From the NCBI RefSeq assembly GCF_029960815.1, contig NZ_JASBRE010000003.1, positions 1 through 64,000 on the forward strand: a DNA stretch of 64,000 nucleotides. Direction: 5' to 3'. The position numbers and the translations under genes were made by a program. The notes beneath the pieces are model-generated. The model was not told the DNA's origin, searched no databases, and was given only the letters and a program-made list of their open reading frames with translations. The stretch comes from Pseudomonas sp. AL03 (lineage in GTDB: Bacteria; Pseudomonadota; Gammaproteobacteria; Pseudomonadales; Pseudomonadaceae). How positions within the stretch are numbered: position 1 is the first letter of the stretch; the number at the start of each line of letters is the position of its first letter. This document shows positions 26,695 to 35,702 of this stretch, piece by piece.

Positions 26695-28061
26695 GTCGTC
26701 GCAATCAATGGCTGCAGCGCATGGGCGATGGAATGCGTCGCCATGCGCGGGTCATTCGTGCCGTGCAGTGGGCCGTTGTACTGTTCTATGCGTTGCTGTT
26801 GGTGATCCCGGCGGTGTTGCCGCTGCCGGACAGCCAGGCACGACTGCTCGACAACCTGACCCTGTTCGCGCAGTTTTTGTTCTGGGGTATTTGGTGGCCG
26901 TTCGTGCTGCTGTCGATCGTGCTGTTCGGCCGACTCTGGTGTGGCGTTCTGTGTCCGGAAGGCTCACTCAGCGAATGGGCCAGCCATTACGGCAAAGGTT
27001 TGGGTGTACCGCGCTGGTTGCGCTGGGGCGGCTGGCCAACCTTGGCGTTCTGCCTCACAACCCTTTACGGCCAATTGATCAGCGTCTATGACTACGCCCA
27101 GGCGGCGTTATTGATTCTGGGTGGCTCGACTGTCGCGGCGGTTGCCGTCGGTCTGCTGTTCGCCCGAGGCAAGCGAGTCTGGTGTCGTTACCTATGCCCG
27201 GTCAGCGGCGTCTTCGCCCTGCTCGCCCGCCTGGCGCCCATGCATTTTCAGGTAGACGAACAACGCTGGATAGAAAATGCCGCGCCGCGCCTGCCGCCGC
27301 CCAACTGCGCGCCCTTGCTCGACATCCGTCGACTGCAAGGCGCCAGCGACTGCCACGCCTGCGGACGCTGCAGTGGACAACGCGGCGCCGTTCAGCTGAT
27401 CGCCCGCTCCAGCAACCAAGAGATTCTTCACGCGACCGCGCAGACGCTTTCACCGTGGGACGCGCGTTTACTGCTGTTCGGTGTAATTGGCCTGGCGATG
27501 GGCGCGTTTCAGTGGACGGTCAGCCCCTGGTTTGTCGCCCTCAAACAAACCCTTGCCCAATCGCTGGTCGAGCACGACCAACTCTGGGCGCTGCAGGACA
27601 ACGCGCCCTGGTGGCTGCTGACCCATTACCCGCAGCTCAACGACAGCTTCAGTTGGCTCGATGGTTTCAGCATCGTTGCTTACTTGAGTTTGAGTTCGAT
27701 GGTGTTGGGCACGGCGTTGATGATTCTTCTGCGCCTGACGGCTCGACTGGCGCAAGACCGCGCACTGTATTGGCCAATGGCACTGACCCTCACGCCCCTG
27801 GGTGGTGCAGGATTGTTTCTCGGGCTGTCGGCCACAACGGTGAAATTACTGCGCTATGAAGGGTTGCTGCTGGAATGGGTACAACCGGCCAGAGCTTGTT
27901 TGTTAATAGCCGTGATGGGCTGGAGCCTGTTGCTGGGGTGGGAACGGCTGGACCGCGAAGGCATTTCCCTGGCTCGACGCTGCGCTGGCAGCACTTGCCT
28001 GTTACTCGGCATCAGCTTGGTAGGGTTTGGCTGGTGGTTGCAATTCTGGGGCTGGGCTTGA
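26682..28061 (+). CDS. ftrD: 4Fe-4S polyferredoxin-like membrane protein (FtrD-like)
   Basis: 459 aa. Multiple membrane helices (AVVLFYALLLVIPAVLPL, FLFWGIWWPFVLLSIVLFG and others) carry NapH-like iron-sulfur motifs: CGVLCPEG near residue 88, CRYLCPVSGVFAL near 170 and CHACGRC near 225. In FtrABCD systems it shuttles electrons across the membrane to the cupredoxin and P19 pair. It starts at MPELSRRNQW inside the end of the permease gene; longer in-frame readings are shadows of that gene. Last gene of the operon. 28062-28100 holds nothing. Confidence 0.88.
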   Translation: MPELSRRNQWLQRMGDGMRRHARVIRAVQWAVVLFYALLLVIPAVLPLPDSQARLLDNLTLFAQFLFWGIWWPFVLLSIVLFGRLWCGVLCPEGSLSEWASHYGKGLGVPRWLRWGGWPTLAFCLTTLYGQLISVYDYAQAALLILGGSTVAAVAVGLLFARGKRVWCRYLCPVSGVFALLARLAPMHFQVDEQRWIENAAPRLPPPNCAPLLDIRRLQGASDCHACGRCSGQRGAVQLIARSSNQEILHATAQTLSPWDARLLLFGVIGLAMGAFQWTVSPWFVALKQTLAQSLVEHDQLWALQDNAPWWLLTHYPQLNDSFSWLDGFSIVAYLSLSSMVLGTALMILLRLTARLAQDRALYWPMALTLTPLGGAGLFLGLSATTVKLLRYEGLLLEWVQPARACLLIAVMGWSLLLGWERLDREGISLARRCAGSTCLLLGISLVGFGWWLQFWGWA

Positions 28062-28100
28062 TCGCCTCAGCGCCCTCCTCCAACCACCAGGCCGGAACCC

Positions 28101-29723
28101 TCAGACTTTAAAACGTGCCACTGTCTGGTGCAGCGCCCCTGCCATCTGCGCCAGATCGTGACCCGCGGTGTGAGTATGTTGGGCACCCAACAAGACCTGC
28201 TCGGACAAGTTTCGAATCCCCATCAGATTGCGATCCACCTCACGCGCCACCAACGCCTGCTCTTCCGTGGCGCTGGCGATCATCATGTTGCGCTCATTGA
28301 TCTGCGAGATTGACCGGGTGATTTCATCCAATGCAACGCCCGACCGTTGCGCCACTTCAAGGGTGGTCCGAACCAGGTTGCTGCTGCTTTGCATGGCCGT
28401 TACCGCATGGCCGGTATCCAGACGAATGTTGCCAATCATCTGCTCGATCTCTTGGGTGGACTCTTGGGTGCGATGGGCCAAGGCGCGCACTTCATCGGCG
28501 ACCACGGCAAAACCGCGTCCGGCATCCCCGGCGCGGGCCGCTTCAATGGCCGCGTTGAGGGCCAGCAAATTGGTCTGCTCGGCGATGCTGCGAATCACAT
28601 CCAGGACCTTGCTGATGTCCTGCACCCTGCCCGCCAGTTGCTCGATGCGTTGCGAGGTATCGGTGACGCCATTCGCCAGTTCGCCGATTGAAACCACGGT
28701 TTCCTGAACCTGTTCACGCCCGCGCTGCGCGGTTTGTTCGGACTGCCGGGAAGCCTCGGAGGTGCTCACCGCATTGCGCGCCACCTCGTCGACCGCAGCG
28801 GTCATCTGGTTCACAGCGGTAGCCGCCTGCTCGATCTCCAGCCCCTGCAATTGCAGATTGCTGCTGGTCTGGCTGCTGACCGCACTCAGTTCTTCGGAGG
28901 AACTGGCCACCTGGTCAACCGAGGCCGCGATGTGTCTGACCATGGCATTCAGACTTTGCTGCATCTGATGCATGTTCATCATCACGCTGCCGCCGTCACT
29001 TGAGCTCACGGGCACCTGAATCGTCAGGTCGCCCTGAGCCATTTGACTCAAAAACCGTGCGGCATCATCCGGCTCGCCACCCAGTGGCCGGGTCACACTG
29101 CGCGTGACGATCACCGCGGCGGCGATGACCAGCGCCACACAGAACAAAAATAACCCGAGCATATTGCGCCGGGCATCGCTGTACAGTGCCTGCGCCGACT
29201 GTTCACGGTCGGCGAATATTTTGCCTTGCAGCGCCATCAACTCATCCAGGCTTCGATAGACCTGGAGTTCGGCCGGCACGACTTTTTGTTTCAGCTGTGC
29301 CATAGCGTCATCGAAGGCCCCTTGCCTGATCAACACCTGCACTTGAGTGAACGCCGCAACGTAGGCTTCGCGATTCTTTTTCAGCGCGGCATAAGCGGTT
29401 TTGCCCTCTGGCAAATAGAACAACGGTTCAAGCGTTTCGAGCGCCTGAGTGATCCGTTTCTTGGTGGCGTCGATCGACTGCTGCACTTGCTGATTGTCTT
29501 TATCGATCAGCAAATCCCGGGTGTTCCTGGCGTTATCGCGCACGCCGGTGGCGATGACCATGATCGGGTCGATCTTCGGCCAGTCCTGCTTGACGATGAC
29601 CACCGCCTGCTCCTTGAGCGTGGCCAGATCGTGCAATGCGTAAAACGCTATGCCCATCAGCGCCAGCGGTGCGATTGCAAAGCCGATGACGATACGATGT
29701 GCCGTACTTAATAATTTGGCCAT
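28101..29723 (-). CDS. Methyl-accepting chemotaxis protein
   Basis: 540-aa transducer. TM1 is at about residues 12-32 (IVIGFAIAPLALMGIAFYAL), a four-helix-bundle periplasmic sensor (about 33-188), then TM2 (NMLGLFLFCVALVIAAAVIVT), a HAMP domain with the PLGGEPDDA variant, and a cytoplasmic signalling domain. The hairpin tip is IRSIAEQTNLLALNAAIEAARAGDAGRGFAVVADEVRALA. No CheR/CheB-binding pentapeptide is seen at the C-terminus (ARFKV). The ligand is unknown. GGGGAGC precedes the ATG. It is a single-gene unit between the iron operon and nrdG. Confidence 0.94.
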   Translation of the reverse strand: MAKLLSTAHRIVIGFAIAPLALMGIAFYALHDLATLKEQAVVIVKQDWPKIDPIMVIATGVRDNARNTRDLLIDKDNQQVQQSIDATKKRITQALETLEPLFYLPEGKTAYAALKKNREAYVAAFTQVQVLIRQGAFDDAMAQLKQKVVPAELQVYRSLDELMALQGKIFADREQSAQALYSDARRNMLGLFLFCVALVIAAAVIVTRSVTRPLGGEPDDAARFLSQMAQGDLTIQVPVSSSDGGSVMMNMHQMQQSLNAMVRHIAASVDQVASSSEELSAVSSQTSSNLQLQGLEIEQAATAVNQMTAAVDEVARNAVSTSEASRQSEQTAQRGREQVQETVVSIGELANGVTDTSQRIEQLAGRVQDISKVLDVIRSIAEQTNLLALNAAIEAARAGDAGRGFAVVADEVRALAHRTQESTQEIEQMIGNIRLDTGHAVTAMQSSSNLVRTTLEVAQRSGVALDEITRSISQINERNMMIASATEEQALVAREVDRNLMGIRNLSEQVLLGAQHTHTAGHDLAQMAGALHQTVARFKV

Positions 29724-29817
29724 ATCAAATGCTCCCCGTTTGATACCTGCCCGATAGGCAGCGCATTTGAAAACCTAATGGTGGATGTCACCGCTAAACG
29801 TTAAACCTCAGCCTCGG

Positions 29818-30513
29818 TTACCCCCGTAACACGAAGGCTGGAAACAACTCGCGCATGGCCTCCCACAGCTCAGATAGCAAGGCTTGTGCCGAAACACTCG
29901 GCAACAGCGGATCGAACATCCGTTCAGTGCGAACCAGCTGCACGGCGAAGCGTTTGACGCCGAGCTCGTTCAGACGCTGTGCCAGGATCAGCAGACGCGC
30001 CGGCTCGAACAGATGCCAATGCACGGTGGTGCGACATTCATAGTCGACACCGCTGGCCAGCAGATGCTCAAGGCTGCGCCAGTTGGCGGTTCCGCTACCC
30101 TCGACCCGAGTGATGGCCTGGCAATCCTCGGGCAACGCCTTCACATCGAAGCCGACCCAATCGGCCCCGGTCAGTGCCTTGGCGAACGCTGCGGGTTTAA
30201 TGCCGGCGCTGTGTAAACCGATGCGAAACCCCATCGCCCGCACCTCATCCATGGCGCCGAGCAAACCGTCTTGCAAGGTGGGCTCGCCGCCACTGAACAC
30301 CACGGCATCGAGCAGGTCCTGACGCCGTTGCAGAAACGCCAACACCCGCCGCCAATCCACTTCGTCTGTGCCTCGAGGCGGGATCAACTGCGGGTTATGG
30401 CAGTAACGACAACGCCAGGCGCAACCCTGGCAAAACAACACGCAGGCAAGCTGTCCCGGATAGTCGATAGTGGTCAGGGGCACCATGCCCCCGACCCGAA
30501 GCATTGGACTCAT
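29818..30513 (-). CDS. nrdG: Anaerobic ribonucleotide reductase activase
   Basis: 231-aa radical SAM enzyme that installs the glycyl radical on class III ribonucleotide reductase. The cluster ligands are Cys31, Cys35 and Cys38 in CAWRCRYC, followed by the SAM motif VVFSGGEPTLQ near residue 92. TTIDYPGQLACVLFCQG is a family N-terminal motif. The ATG overlaps the TGA of the 55-aa glycyl-radical ORF by one base (ATGA), so the pair is translationally coupled. Part of the nrdD operon under the ANR box at 32812. Confidence 0.93.
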   Translation of the reverse strand: MSPMLRVGGMVPLTTIDYPGQLACVLFCQGCAWRCRYCHNPQLIPPRGTDEVDWRRVLAFLQRRQDLLDAVVFSGGEPTLQDGLLGAMDEVRAMGFRIGLHSAGIKPAAFAKALTGADWVGFDVKALPEDCQAITRVEGSGTANWRSLEHLLASGVDYECRTTVHWHLFEPARLLILAQRLNELGVKRFAVQLVRTERMFDPLLPSVSAQALLSELWEAMRELFPAFVLRG

Positions 30514-30677
30514 TGGCGCCCGGCCAATGCCGCGCCTTCAGTGAAGTGCACCCGCTCGCGATGCTCCGACTGTTTACCCGGATTGAACGCCGACACAGGG
30601 CGGTGATAGCCCATTACCCGAGTCCAGACTTCGCAGCGTTGACGTTGGGCCTGGGGCAATGTTTGCGATGCAGTCAT
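30510..30677 (-). CDS. Detached NrdD C-terminal tail with the glycyl-radical motif
   Basis: 55 aa: a short leader MTASQTLPQAQRQR, then CEVWTRVMGYHRPVSAFNPG and KQSEHRERVHF. This is the sequence that ends one-piece NrdD proteins (E. coli: RRVCGYLGSPDARPFNAGKQEE...); Gly24 in RVMGY is the presumed radical site. The nrdD gene upstream stops before this motif. The small gene has its own AAGGAG site and a different frame from nrdD, and overlaps nrdG by ATGA. It should act as a separate subunit completing NrdD, like the YfiD spare part for pyruvate formate-lyase, unless a frameshift fuses the two. Confidence 0.85.
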   Translation of the reverse strand: MTASQTLPQAQRQRCEVWTRVMGYHRPVSAFNPGKQSEHRERVHFTEGAALAGRQ

Positions 30678-30709
30678 GGTGAAGCTCCTTGCAGTTGAGT
30701 GGATCGAAA

Positions 30710-32725
30710 TCAATGAACGGTGCCGGCTTTCTGTTCTTTCAGCAGCAGGACCTCGTCGCATTTGGGGCAGAACTCGTGCTCGCCATCGAGGTAACCGTGC
30801 ACCGGGCAGATGGAGAACGTCGGGGTCACGGTCAGGTAAGGCAGGCGGAAGCGGCCAAGGGCCTTGCGCACCAGTTGCTTGCAGGCCTGAGTCGAAGAAA
30901 TCCGCTCGGCCATGTACAGGTGCAAGACCGTGCCGCCGGTGTATTTGCATTGCAGCTCGTCTTGAAGTTCCAGCGCCTCGAAAGGGTCTTCGGTGTAGCC
31001 CACGGGCAGTTGCGAGGAGTTGGTGTAATACGGCGCTTGCATGCTGCCGGCCTGGAGAATATCGGGGTAGCGCTTGAGGTCTTCCTTGGCGAAGCGGTAG
31101 GTCGTGCCCTCGGCCGGTGTCGCTTCCAGGTTGTACATGTGGCCGGTTTCTTCTTGAAAACGCAGCAGCGTGGCGCGCACATGGTCCAGCATCTTCAGGG
31201 CAAACTGCCGACCGTGGTCGGTGTGCATGCCCTCCTCGTCACCGGTGAAATTGCGCAGCATTTCATGCATGCCGTTGAGGCCGATGGTGGAAAAATGGTT
31301 GCGCAGGGTTCCCAGGTAACGCTTGGTGTACGGGTACAAACCGGCATCCATGTGGTGCTGAATCACCTTGCGCTTTACCTCCAGGCTTTCCATCGCCAGT
31401 TCCATCAATGTGTCCAGACGCTGCAGCAAACCGCTGGTATCACCCTTGAACACATAGCCCAGACGCGCACAGTTGATGGTCACCACGCCGAGCGATCCGG
31501 TCTGTTCCGCCGAGCCGAACAAACCGCCGCCACGCTTGAGCAACTCGCGAACATCCAGCTGCAAGCGGCAGCACATCGAGCGCACCTGATTGGGCTGCAG
31601 ATCCGAATTGAGAAAGTTCTGGAAGTACGGCAAGCCGTAACGCGCGGTCATCTCGAACAGACGGTCGGCGTTTTCACTGTCCCACGGAAAGTCATGGGTG
31701 ATGTTGTAGGTCGGGATCGGAAAGGTGAACACCCGCCCTTTCGCATCACCGGCCTGCATCACCTCGATATAGGCGCGGTTGAGCAAGTCCATTTCGACCT
31801 GCAGGTCGCCGTAGGCAAACGGCATTTCCTCACCGCCGATGCAGGGAATCTGCTCACGCAAATCCTGCGGACAGACCCAGTCGAACGTCAGGTTGGTAAA
31901 GGGCGTCTGAGTGCCCCAGCGCGAGGGAACGTTAAGGTTGTAGATGAACTCCTGAATCGCTTGGCGCACTTCCTGGTAGCTCAGCTTGTCCTGACGCACA
32001 TAGGGCGCCAGGTAGGTGTCGAACGAGCTGAACGCCTGGGCGCCTGCCCATTCGTTTTGCAAGGTGCCGAGGAAATTCACCATCTGCCCCAGGGCGCTGC
32101 TCAGGTGTTTCGGCGGGCCGGCTTCGACACGCCCCGGCACACCATTGAGCCCTTCGTGCAACAGGGTGCGCAGCGACCAGCCGGCGCAGTATCCGGCGAG
32201 CATGTCCAGATCGTGCACATGCAAATCCGCCTCGCGGTGGGCCTTGCCGATGGCCTCGCTGTAGACCTCGTCCAGCCAATAGTTAGCGGTGACCTTGCCC
32301 GACACGTTCAGCACCAGACCGCCCAATGAGTAACCCTGATTGGCATTGGCCTGGACGCGCCAGTCTTCACGGTCCAGGTACTCGTTCATCGAGGTCGCCA
32401 CCTCGACCATGGTCCGACGGTCGCGACGCAAACGCCCGTGCTGTTCGCGGTAAACGATGTAGGCACGCATAGCGAGGAAAAAACCGGCGTCCATCAACAC
32501 CCGTTCAACACGGTCCTGGATTTGCTCGACATGCAGCCTCGGCAAACCTTCAAGTCTGGCCAATACCGCGTGAAGCAACCCTTCGACCTCAACCTCGCCA
32601 TACTCCCCCGTCGCCTTGCCGGCGGCGATCAATGCCTGACGGATTTTGTCGGCATCGAAGGCGACCTGACTGCCATCGCGCTTGTGCAAGCGGTTACATC
32701 CTACTGCGATCAGCGTGCTCTGCAT
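30710..32725 (-). CDS. nrdD: Anaerobic ribonucleoside-triphosphate reductase, large part
   Basis: 671 aa from MQSTLIAVGC behind a GGAGG site. An ATP-cone (about residues 3-95, KRDGSQVAFDADKIRQALIAAG) precedes the ten-stranded barrel (NVPSRWGTQTPFTNLTFD, IPTYNITHDFPWDSE, GSLGVVTINCARLGY, HFSTIGLNGMHEML). The C-terminus has zinc-type cysteines (ICPVHGYLDGEHEFCPKCDE) and stops at KEQKAGTVH without the RVxGY glycyl-radical loop. That loop is in the following 55-aa ORF. The enzyme reduces NTPs to dNTPs without oxygen. It is preceded by a perfect ANR box and is independent of the nar operon. Confidence 0.92.
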   Translation of the reverse strand: MQSTLIAVGCNRLHKRDGSQVAFDADKIRQALIAAGKATGEYGEVEVEGLLHAVLARLEGLPRLHVEQIQDRVERVLMDAGFFLAMRAYIVYREQHGRLRRDRRTMVEVATSMNEYLDREDWRVQANANQGYSLGGLVLNVSGKVTANYWLDEVYSEAIGKAHREADLHVHDLDMLAGYCAGWSLRTLLHEGLNGVPGRVEAGPPKHLSSALGQMVNFLGTLQNEWAGAQAFSSFDTYLAPYVRQDKLSYQEVRQAIQEFIYNLNVPSRWGTQTPFTNLTFDWVCPQDLREQIPCIGGEEMPFAYGDLQVEMDLLNRAYIEVMQAGDAKGRVFTFPIPTYNITHDFPWDSENADRLFEMTARYGLPYFQNFLNSDLQPNQVRSMCCRLQLDVRELLKRGGGLFGSAEQTGSLGVVTINCARLGYVFKGDTSGLLQRLDTLMELAMESLEVKRKVIQHHMDAGLYPYTKRYLGTLRNHFSTIGLNGMHEMLRNFTGDEEGMHTDHGRQFALKMLDHVRATLLRFQEETGHMYNLEATPAEGTTYRFAKEDLKRYPDILQAGSMQAPYYTNSSQLPVGYTEDPFEALELQDELQCKYTGGTVLHLYMAERISSTQACKQLVRKALGRFRLPYLTVTPTFSICPVHGYLDGEHEFCPKCDEVLLLKEQKAGTVH

Positions 32726-32811
32726 TTGGCCTCCAGACACTACATATAGATGTTTAACTGAAAATAGACACAACATGCGGTGAAGGCTACGGACAAACTG
32801 CAGATATGCAA

Positions 32812-32825
32812 TTGATCGATATCAA
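32812..32825. promoter_or_regulatory. ANR/DNR box of the nrdD operon
   Basis: TTGAT-CGAT-ATCAA, a perfect consensus match 87 bases before the nrdD start, matching anaerobic induction of class III reductase in pseudomonads. Confidence 0.85.
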
Positions 32826-32836
32826 GATTTACCGGC

Positions 32837-32866
32837 AAAAAAAACCGCCCAGATGCGGGGCGGATA
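32837..32866 (-). terminator. Terminator at the end of the nar-moaA transcript
   Basis: On the minus strand CCGCCCC-GCATCT-GGGCGG is followed by eight T. It lies beyond a REP pair downstream of moaA. Confidence 0.8.
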
Positions 32867-32890
32867 AAAAATACTTTGGTCAGCGACGAT

Positions 32891-33002
32891 CCAATGTGGG
32901 AGCGAGCTTGCTCCGGGCGGCGTTCCGACGATGACTGCAGTACATTCAACATTGATGTTGGCTGTTCTACCGCTATCGCGAGCAAGCTCGCTCCCACATT
33001 GG
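32891..33002. repeat. REPIN: two inverted REP sequences
   Basis: CCAATGTGGGAGCGAGCTTG at 32891 and its inverse at 32980-33002 form a 23-base perfect outer inverted repeat. The inner parts carry the REP flank CTCCGGGCGG and CTATCGCGAG. This is the standard pseudomonad REP doublet, placed between moaA and its terminator. Confidence 0.88.
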
Positions 33003-33034
33003 TTCTCGGTGTTTTACAGAATGCACAGATCAGC

Positions 33035-34027
33035 TCAACCGCCACTCATGTTCATGAATCGCACAATCTGCACCTCCCCGTCGGGGCTGAAGTCATGGCG
33101 CAGTGGTTTGCCACGCAGCGCTCTCTGCACCGCGTTGATCACGGGTTGGTCATCCAGCGGATAACGCCGCAGCAATCCGCGTAAATCCAGGGCATCGTCC
33201 TGGCCCAGACACAGCAACAGCTTCCCTTCAACAGTCATCCGCACCCGATTACAGCTGCCACAAAAGTTGTGGCTGTTGGGCGAAATGAATCCGATCCGGG
33301 TCTCGGCATGGCGTTCCAGACGCACATAGCGCGCCGGTCCGCCGCTGTTTTCGGTGCTGTCGAGCAACCGATGCTGGCTGGCGATCAGCGTGCGCACTTC
33401 GTCGCTGGAACAAAACGACTCGCCCCGGGAACGACCGACGTCGCCCAAGGGCATTTCTTCGATAAAACTGATATCGATGCGCTGATCGATGGCGTATTGC
33501 ACCAATCCCAGGACTTCATCGAAATTGCGTCCTTTCATCACCACACAGTTGAGTTTGATCCGCTCAAACCCTGCGTCCCGCGCCGCTTCGATGCCGTTGA
33601 GCACTTGATCGAGGTCGCCGTTACGGGTGATCGCCCGAAACTTCTGCCCGTCCAGGCTATCGAGGCTGATGTTCATCCGCTTGACCCCGGCGTCGACCAA
33701 TGGCCGGGCCAGACGGCCCAGCTGCGAGCCGTTGCTGGTCATTACCAGTTCGCGCAAACCGGGCAAGGCAGCGATGTTGCGGCACAGTCCGACAATGCCG
33801 GGACGGATCAGCGGCTCACCGCCGGTCAGACGGATTTTGCGCACACCCAGGCCGACGAACAGTGTCGCCAAGCGCTGCAATTCCTCCAGGGTGAGCACCT
33901 GCTGACGCGGCAGGAAGGTCATGTTTTTCGCCATGCAATACACGCAACGAAAATCACACCGGTCCGTGACCGACATCCGCAGGTAATCGATCTGCCGCCC
34001 AAAACCATCCTGCATCACAACGTTCAT
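33035..34027 (-). CDS. moaA: GTP 3',8-cyclase MoaA
   Basis: 330-aa radical SAM enzyme for the first step of molybdopterin synthesis. The N-terminal cluster is Cys24, Cys28 and Cys31 in CDFRCVYC; the second cluster uses [19 protein letters not shown] near residues 250-270. [10 protein letters not shown] near 74 and NISLDSLD near 126 are family motifs. The C-terminus lacks the usual terminal double glycine at the exact end but ends FMNMSGG, so it does carry GG. The ATG follows GGGAG. As the last gene of the narKKGHJI-PPIase-moaA unit it couples Moco supply to nitrate respiration. Confidence 0.96.
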   Translation of the reverse strand: MNVVMQDGFGRQIDYLRMSVTDRCDFRCVYCMAKNMTFLPRQQVLTLEELQRLATLFVGLGVRKIRLTGGEPLIRPGIVGLCRNIAALPGLRELVMTSNGSQLGRLARPLVDAGVKRMNISLDSLDGQKFRAITRNGDLDQVLNGIEAARDAGFERIKLNCVVMKGRNFDEVLGLVQYAIDQRIDISFIEEMPLGDVGRSRGESFCSSDEVRTLIASQHRLLDSTENSGGPARYVRLERHAETRIGFISPNSHNFCGSCNRVRMTVEGKLLLCLGQDDALDLRGLLRRYPLDDQPVINAVQRALRGKPLRHDFSPDGEVQIVRFMNMSGG

Positions 34028-34051
34028 CACTTCTCCCGGTTTACGCAATGC

Positions 34052-35011
34052 TCACTGCACCAGCGGTGAGTCGGCGCCCTGTAAGTGGATGCCGCGAATG
34101 TCGGCCGCACCGATCAGGGTTTGCAGGTATTGCACCAGCGCTTTCTGCCACACGCCTTGCTGCAACTGCGTGCGGATCGCCGTCGACACCACTTCATAGG
34201 GTAATGGCATGCCTTCGATCCGCTGATCGACACTGACCACATGCCAGCCGTAACGGCTTTCCAGTGGTTTGCTGGCCAGGCCCGGAGCCAGGGTGAACAG
34301 CTGACGTTCCAGTTCGGGCACGGTCTGGCCCTTGCTGATTTGTCCCAAAGAACCGCCTTGAGCCTTCGACGGGCAGGCCGAATATTTCACCGCCAGCTCG
34401 GCAAAACTACCGGGGAATTCTTCCAGGCGCTGCAGCAGGATTTGTGCCTGATCATGCGCCAGCTCGCGGGCCTCGACATCGTCCGGTGCACATTCGAGCA
34501 GGATGTGCCGCACCGCCAGCAACGGCGCGCTGTGGAAGCGTCCGCGATTGTTTTCGTAGTAACGAAGACTCGTTTCCTCGTCGCATTGAGGCACTTTCAC
34601 CTCACGTTCGAGCAGCAAGCGAGTAGCCGCTTCCTCTTCATTCTCACCGGCGCCGATCTCCAACGACACACCGAGTTCGGTGATGCGCTGCTGCAACAAC
34701 TCGCGGATCACCAGTGCCTTGGCAGCCAGATAGACTGCCTCCTCACGGCTTTCGGCCGGGTGGTATTGCAGCTCCTGGGCCATCGCCTCCGGGGTGATCG
34801 ACACCTCGTTGACGCTGATGATCGGCCATTCCTGTTCACTGCTGGCGATCAACTGCGCCGGGGCGTCATTGGCCGCGGCGGGCTCAACCGGCAGTGCTTC
34901 AAACTGCGCCTCTGCGACCGGCGCGATGTCGAAAACGTCCTCGGCTTTTTTTGAAGAACCGCAGCCACCGCTGCCCCCGTTACCACCACCACATCCACAT
35001 CCACCTGACAT
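34052..35011 (-). CDS. PpiC-type peptidylprolyl isomerase of the nar operon
   Basis: 319 aa from MSGGCGCGGG behind TGAGGAGA. The first 25 residues (GGCGCGGGNGGSGGCGSSKK) are a Gly/Cys-rich, metal-binding-looking sequence. A SurA/NifM-like N-terminal helical region (about 85-175) precedes the parvulin domain (RHILLECAPDDVEARELAHDQAQILLQRL, YSACPSKAQGGSLGQISKGQ, LESRYGWHVVSVDQRIEG; about 190-290). No signal peptide, so it is cytoplasmic, in contrast to SurA. Its place after narI suggests a maturation role for NarGHI, for example folding or metal-centre assembly; a homologue holds the same place in P. aeruginosa. Confidence 0.88.
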   Translation of the reverse strand: MSGGCGCGGGNGGSGGCGSSKKAEDVFDIAPVAEAQFEALPVEPAAANDAPAQLIASSEQEWPIISVNEVSITPEAMAQELQYHPAESREEAVYLAAKALVIRELLQQRITELGVSLEIGAGENEEEAATRLLLEREVKVPQCDEETSLRYYENNRGRFHSAPLLAVRHILLECAPDDVEARELAHDQAQILLQRLEEFPGSFAELAVKYSACPSKAQGGSLGQISKGQTVPELERQLFTLAPGLASKPLESRYGWHVVSVDQRIEGMPLPYEVVSTAIRTQLQQGVWQKALVQYLQTLIGAADIRGIHLQGADSPLVQ

Positions 35012-35021
35012 GATTGTCTCC

Positions 35022-35702
35022 TCAGTACTTCTGACGAACGATTTGATAACGACGGCCCAGGTACCAGATCGGTGCACTGATCATGTGTACGAGACGGGTG
35101 AAGGGGAACAGCACGAACAGGGTCAAACCGAGAAACACATGCAACTTGTAGATCAGCCCGACCGGCGCGATGGACGCCGCCGCTTCCACCGGACGCAACA
35201 GCACGGTGTTCTGCGCCCAATCGGCGAGCATCACCATCACCGAGCCGTCCATGTGCCCGGTGGACGCAACGATGGTCAGCAGACCGAGCAGCAATTGCGC
35301 CAGCAGTACCAACAAAATCAGGATGTCCGAAGGACTGGAGGTGGCGCGTACTCGTGGGTCGGTGAGGCGCCGGTTGACCAGCATCAGCAGGCCAATCAGG
35401 CACAACAGACCGAAGAACCCGCCGGAAACCATCGCCAGCAACTGCTTGTTCTCAGTACTGATCACATGGTGATAAATCGATGCCGGGGTCAGCAGGCCGA
35501 CGAAGTGCCCGGCCAGCACGAACAACACACCGATGTGGAAGAAGTTGCTCGCCACGCGCATACCGCGCTGGTTGAGCATCTGGCTCGAACCTGCCTTCCA
35601 GGTGTACTGCGACAAATCGAAGCGCGCCCAACTGCCAATCAGGCAAACCGCCAGGGCCACGTAGGGATAGACCCCGAACAACAACAGGTTCCATTTAGAC
35701 AT
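35022..35702 (-). CDS. narI: Respiratory nitrate reductase gamma subunit (cytochrome b)
   Basis: 226-aa inner-membrane diheme cytochrome b that takes electrons from quinol and passes them to NarH. Five hydrophobic helices are visible; heme-ligand histidines lie in NFFHIGVLFVLAGHFVGLL near residues 54-66 and in LIYKLHVFLGLTLFVLFPFTRLVHM near 186-206. The ATG overlaps the last codons of narJ (8 bases). Length matches the family. Confidence 0.96.
   Translation of the reverse strand: MSKWNLLLFGVYPYVALAVCLIGSWARFDLSQYTWKAGSSQMLNQRGMRVASNFFHIGVLFVLAGHFVGLLTPASIYHHVISTENKQLLAMVSGGFFGLLCLIGLLMLVNRRLTDPRVRATSSPSDILILLVLLAQLLLGLLTIVASTGHMDGSVMVMLADWAQNTVLLRPVEAAASIAPVGLIYKLHVFLGLTLFVLFPFTRLVHMISAPIWYLGRRYQIVRQKY

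Noticed and set aside
30700..30715. Selenocysteine or readthrough at the nrdD TGA
   Set aside because: Reading on in frame meets another stop after 11 codons and does not enter the frame of the glycyl-radical ORF; no selenocysteine hairpin was recognised.
30678..30760. Programmed frameshift fusing nrdD to the 55-aa ORF
   Set aside because: The frame of the small ORF is open upstream, but no slippery heptamer is visible and the small ORF has a good ribosome site of its own.
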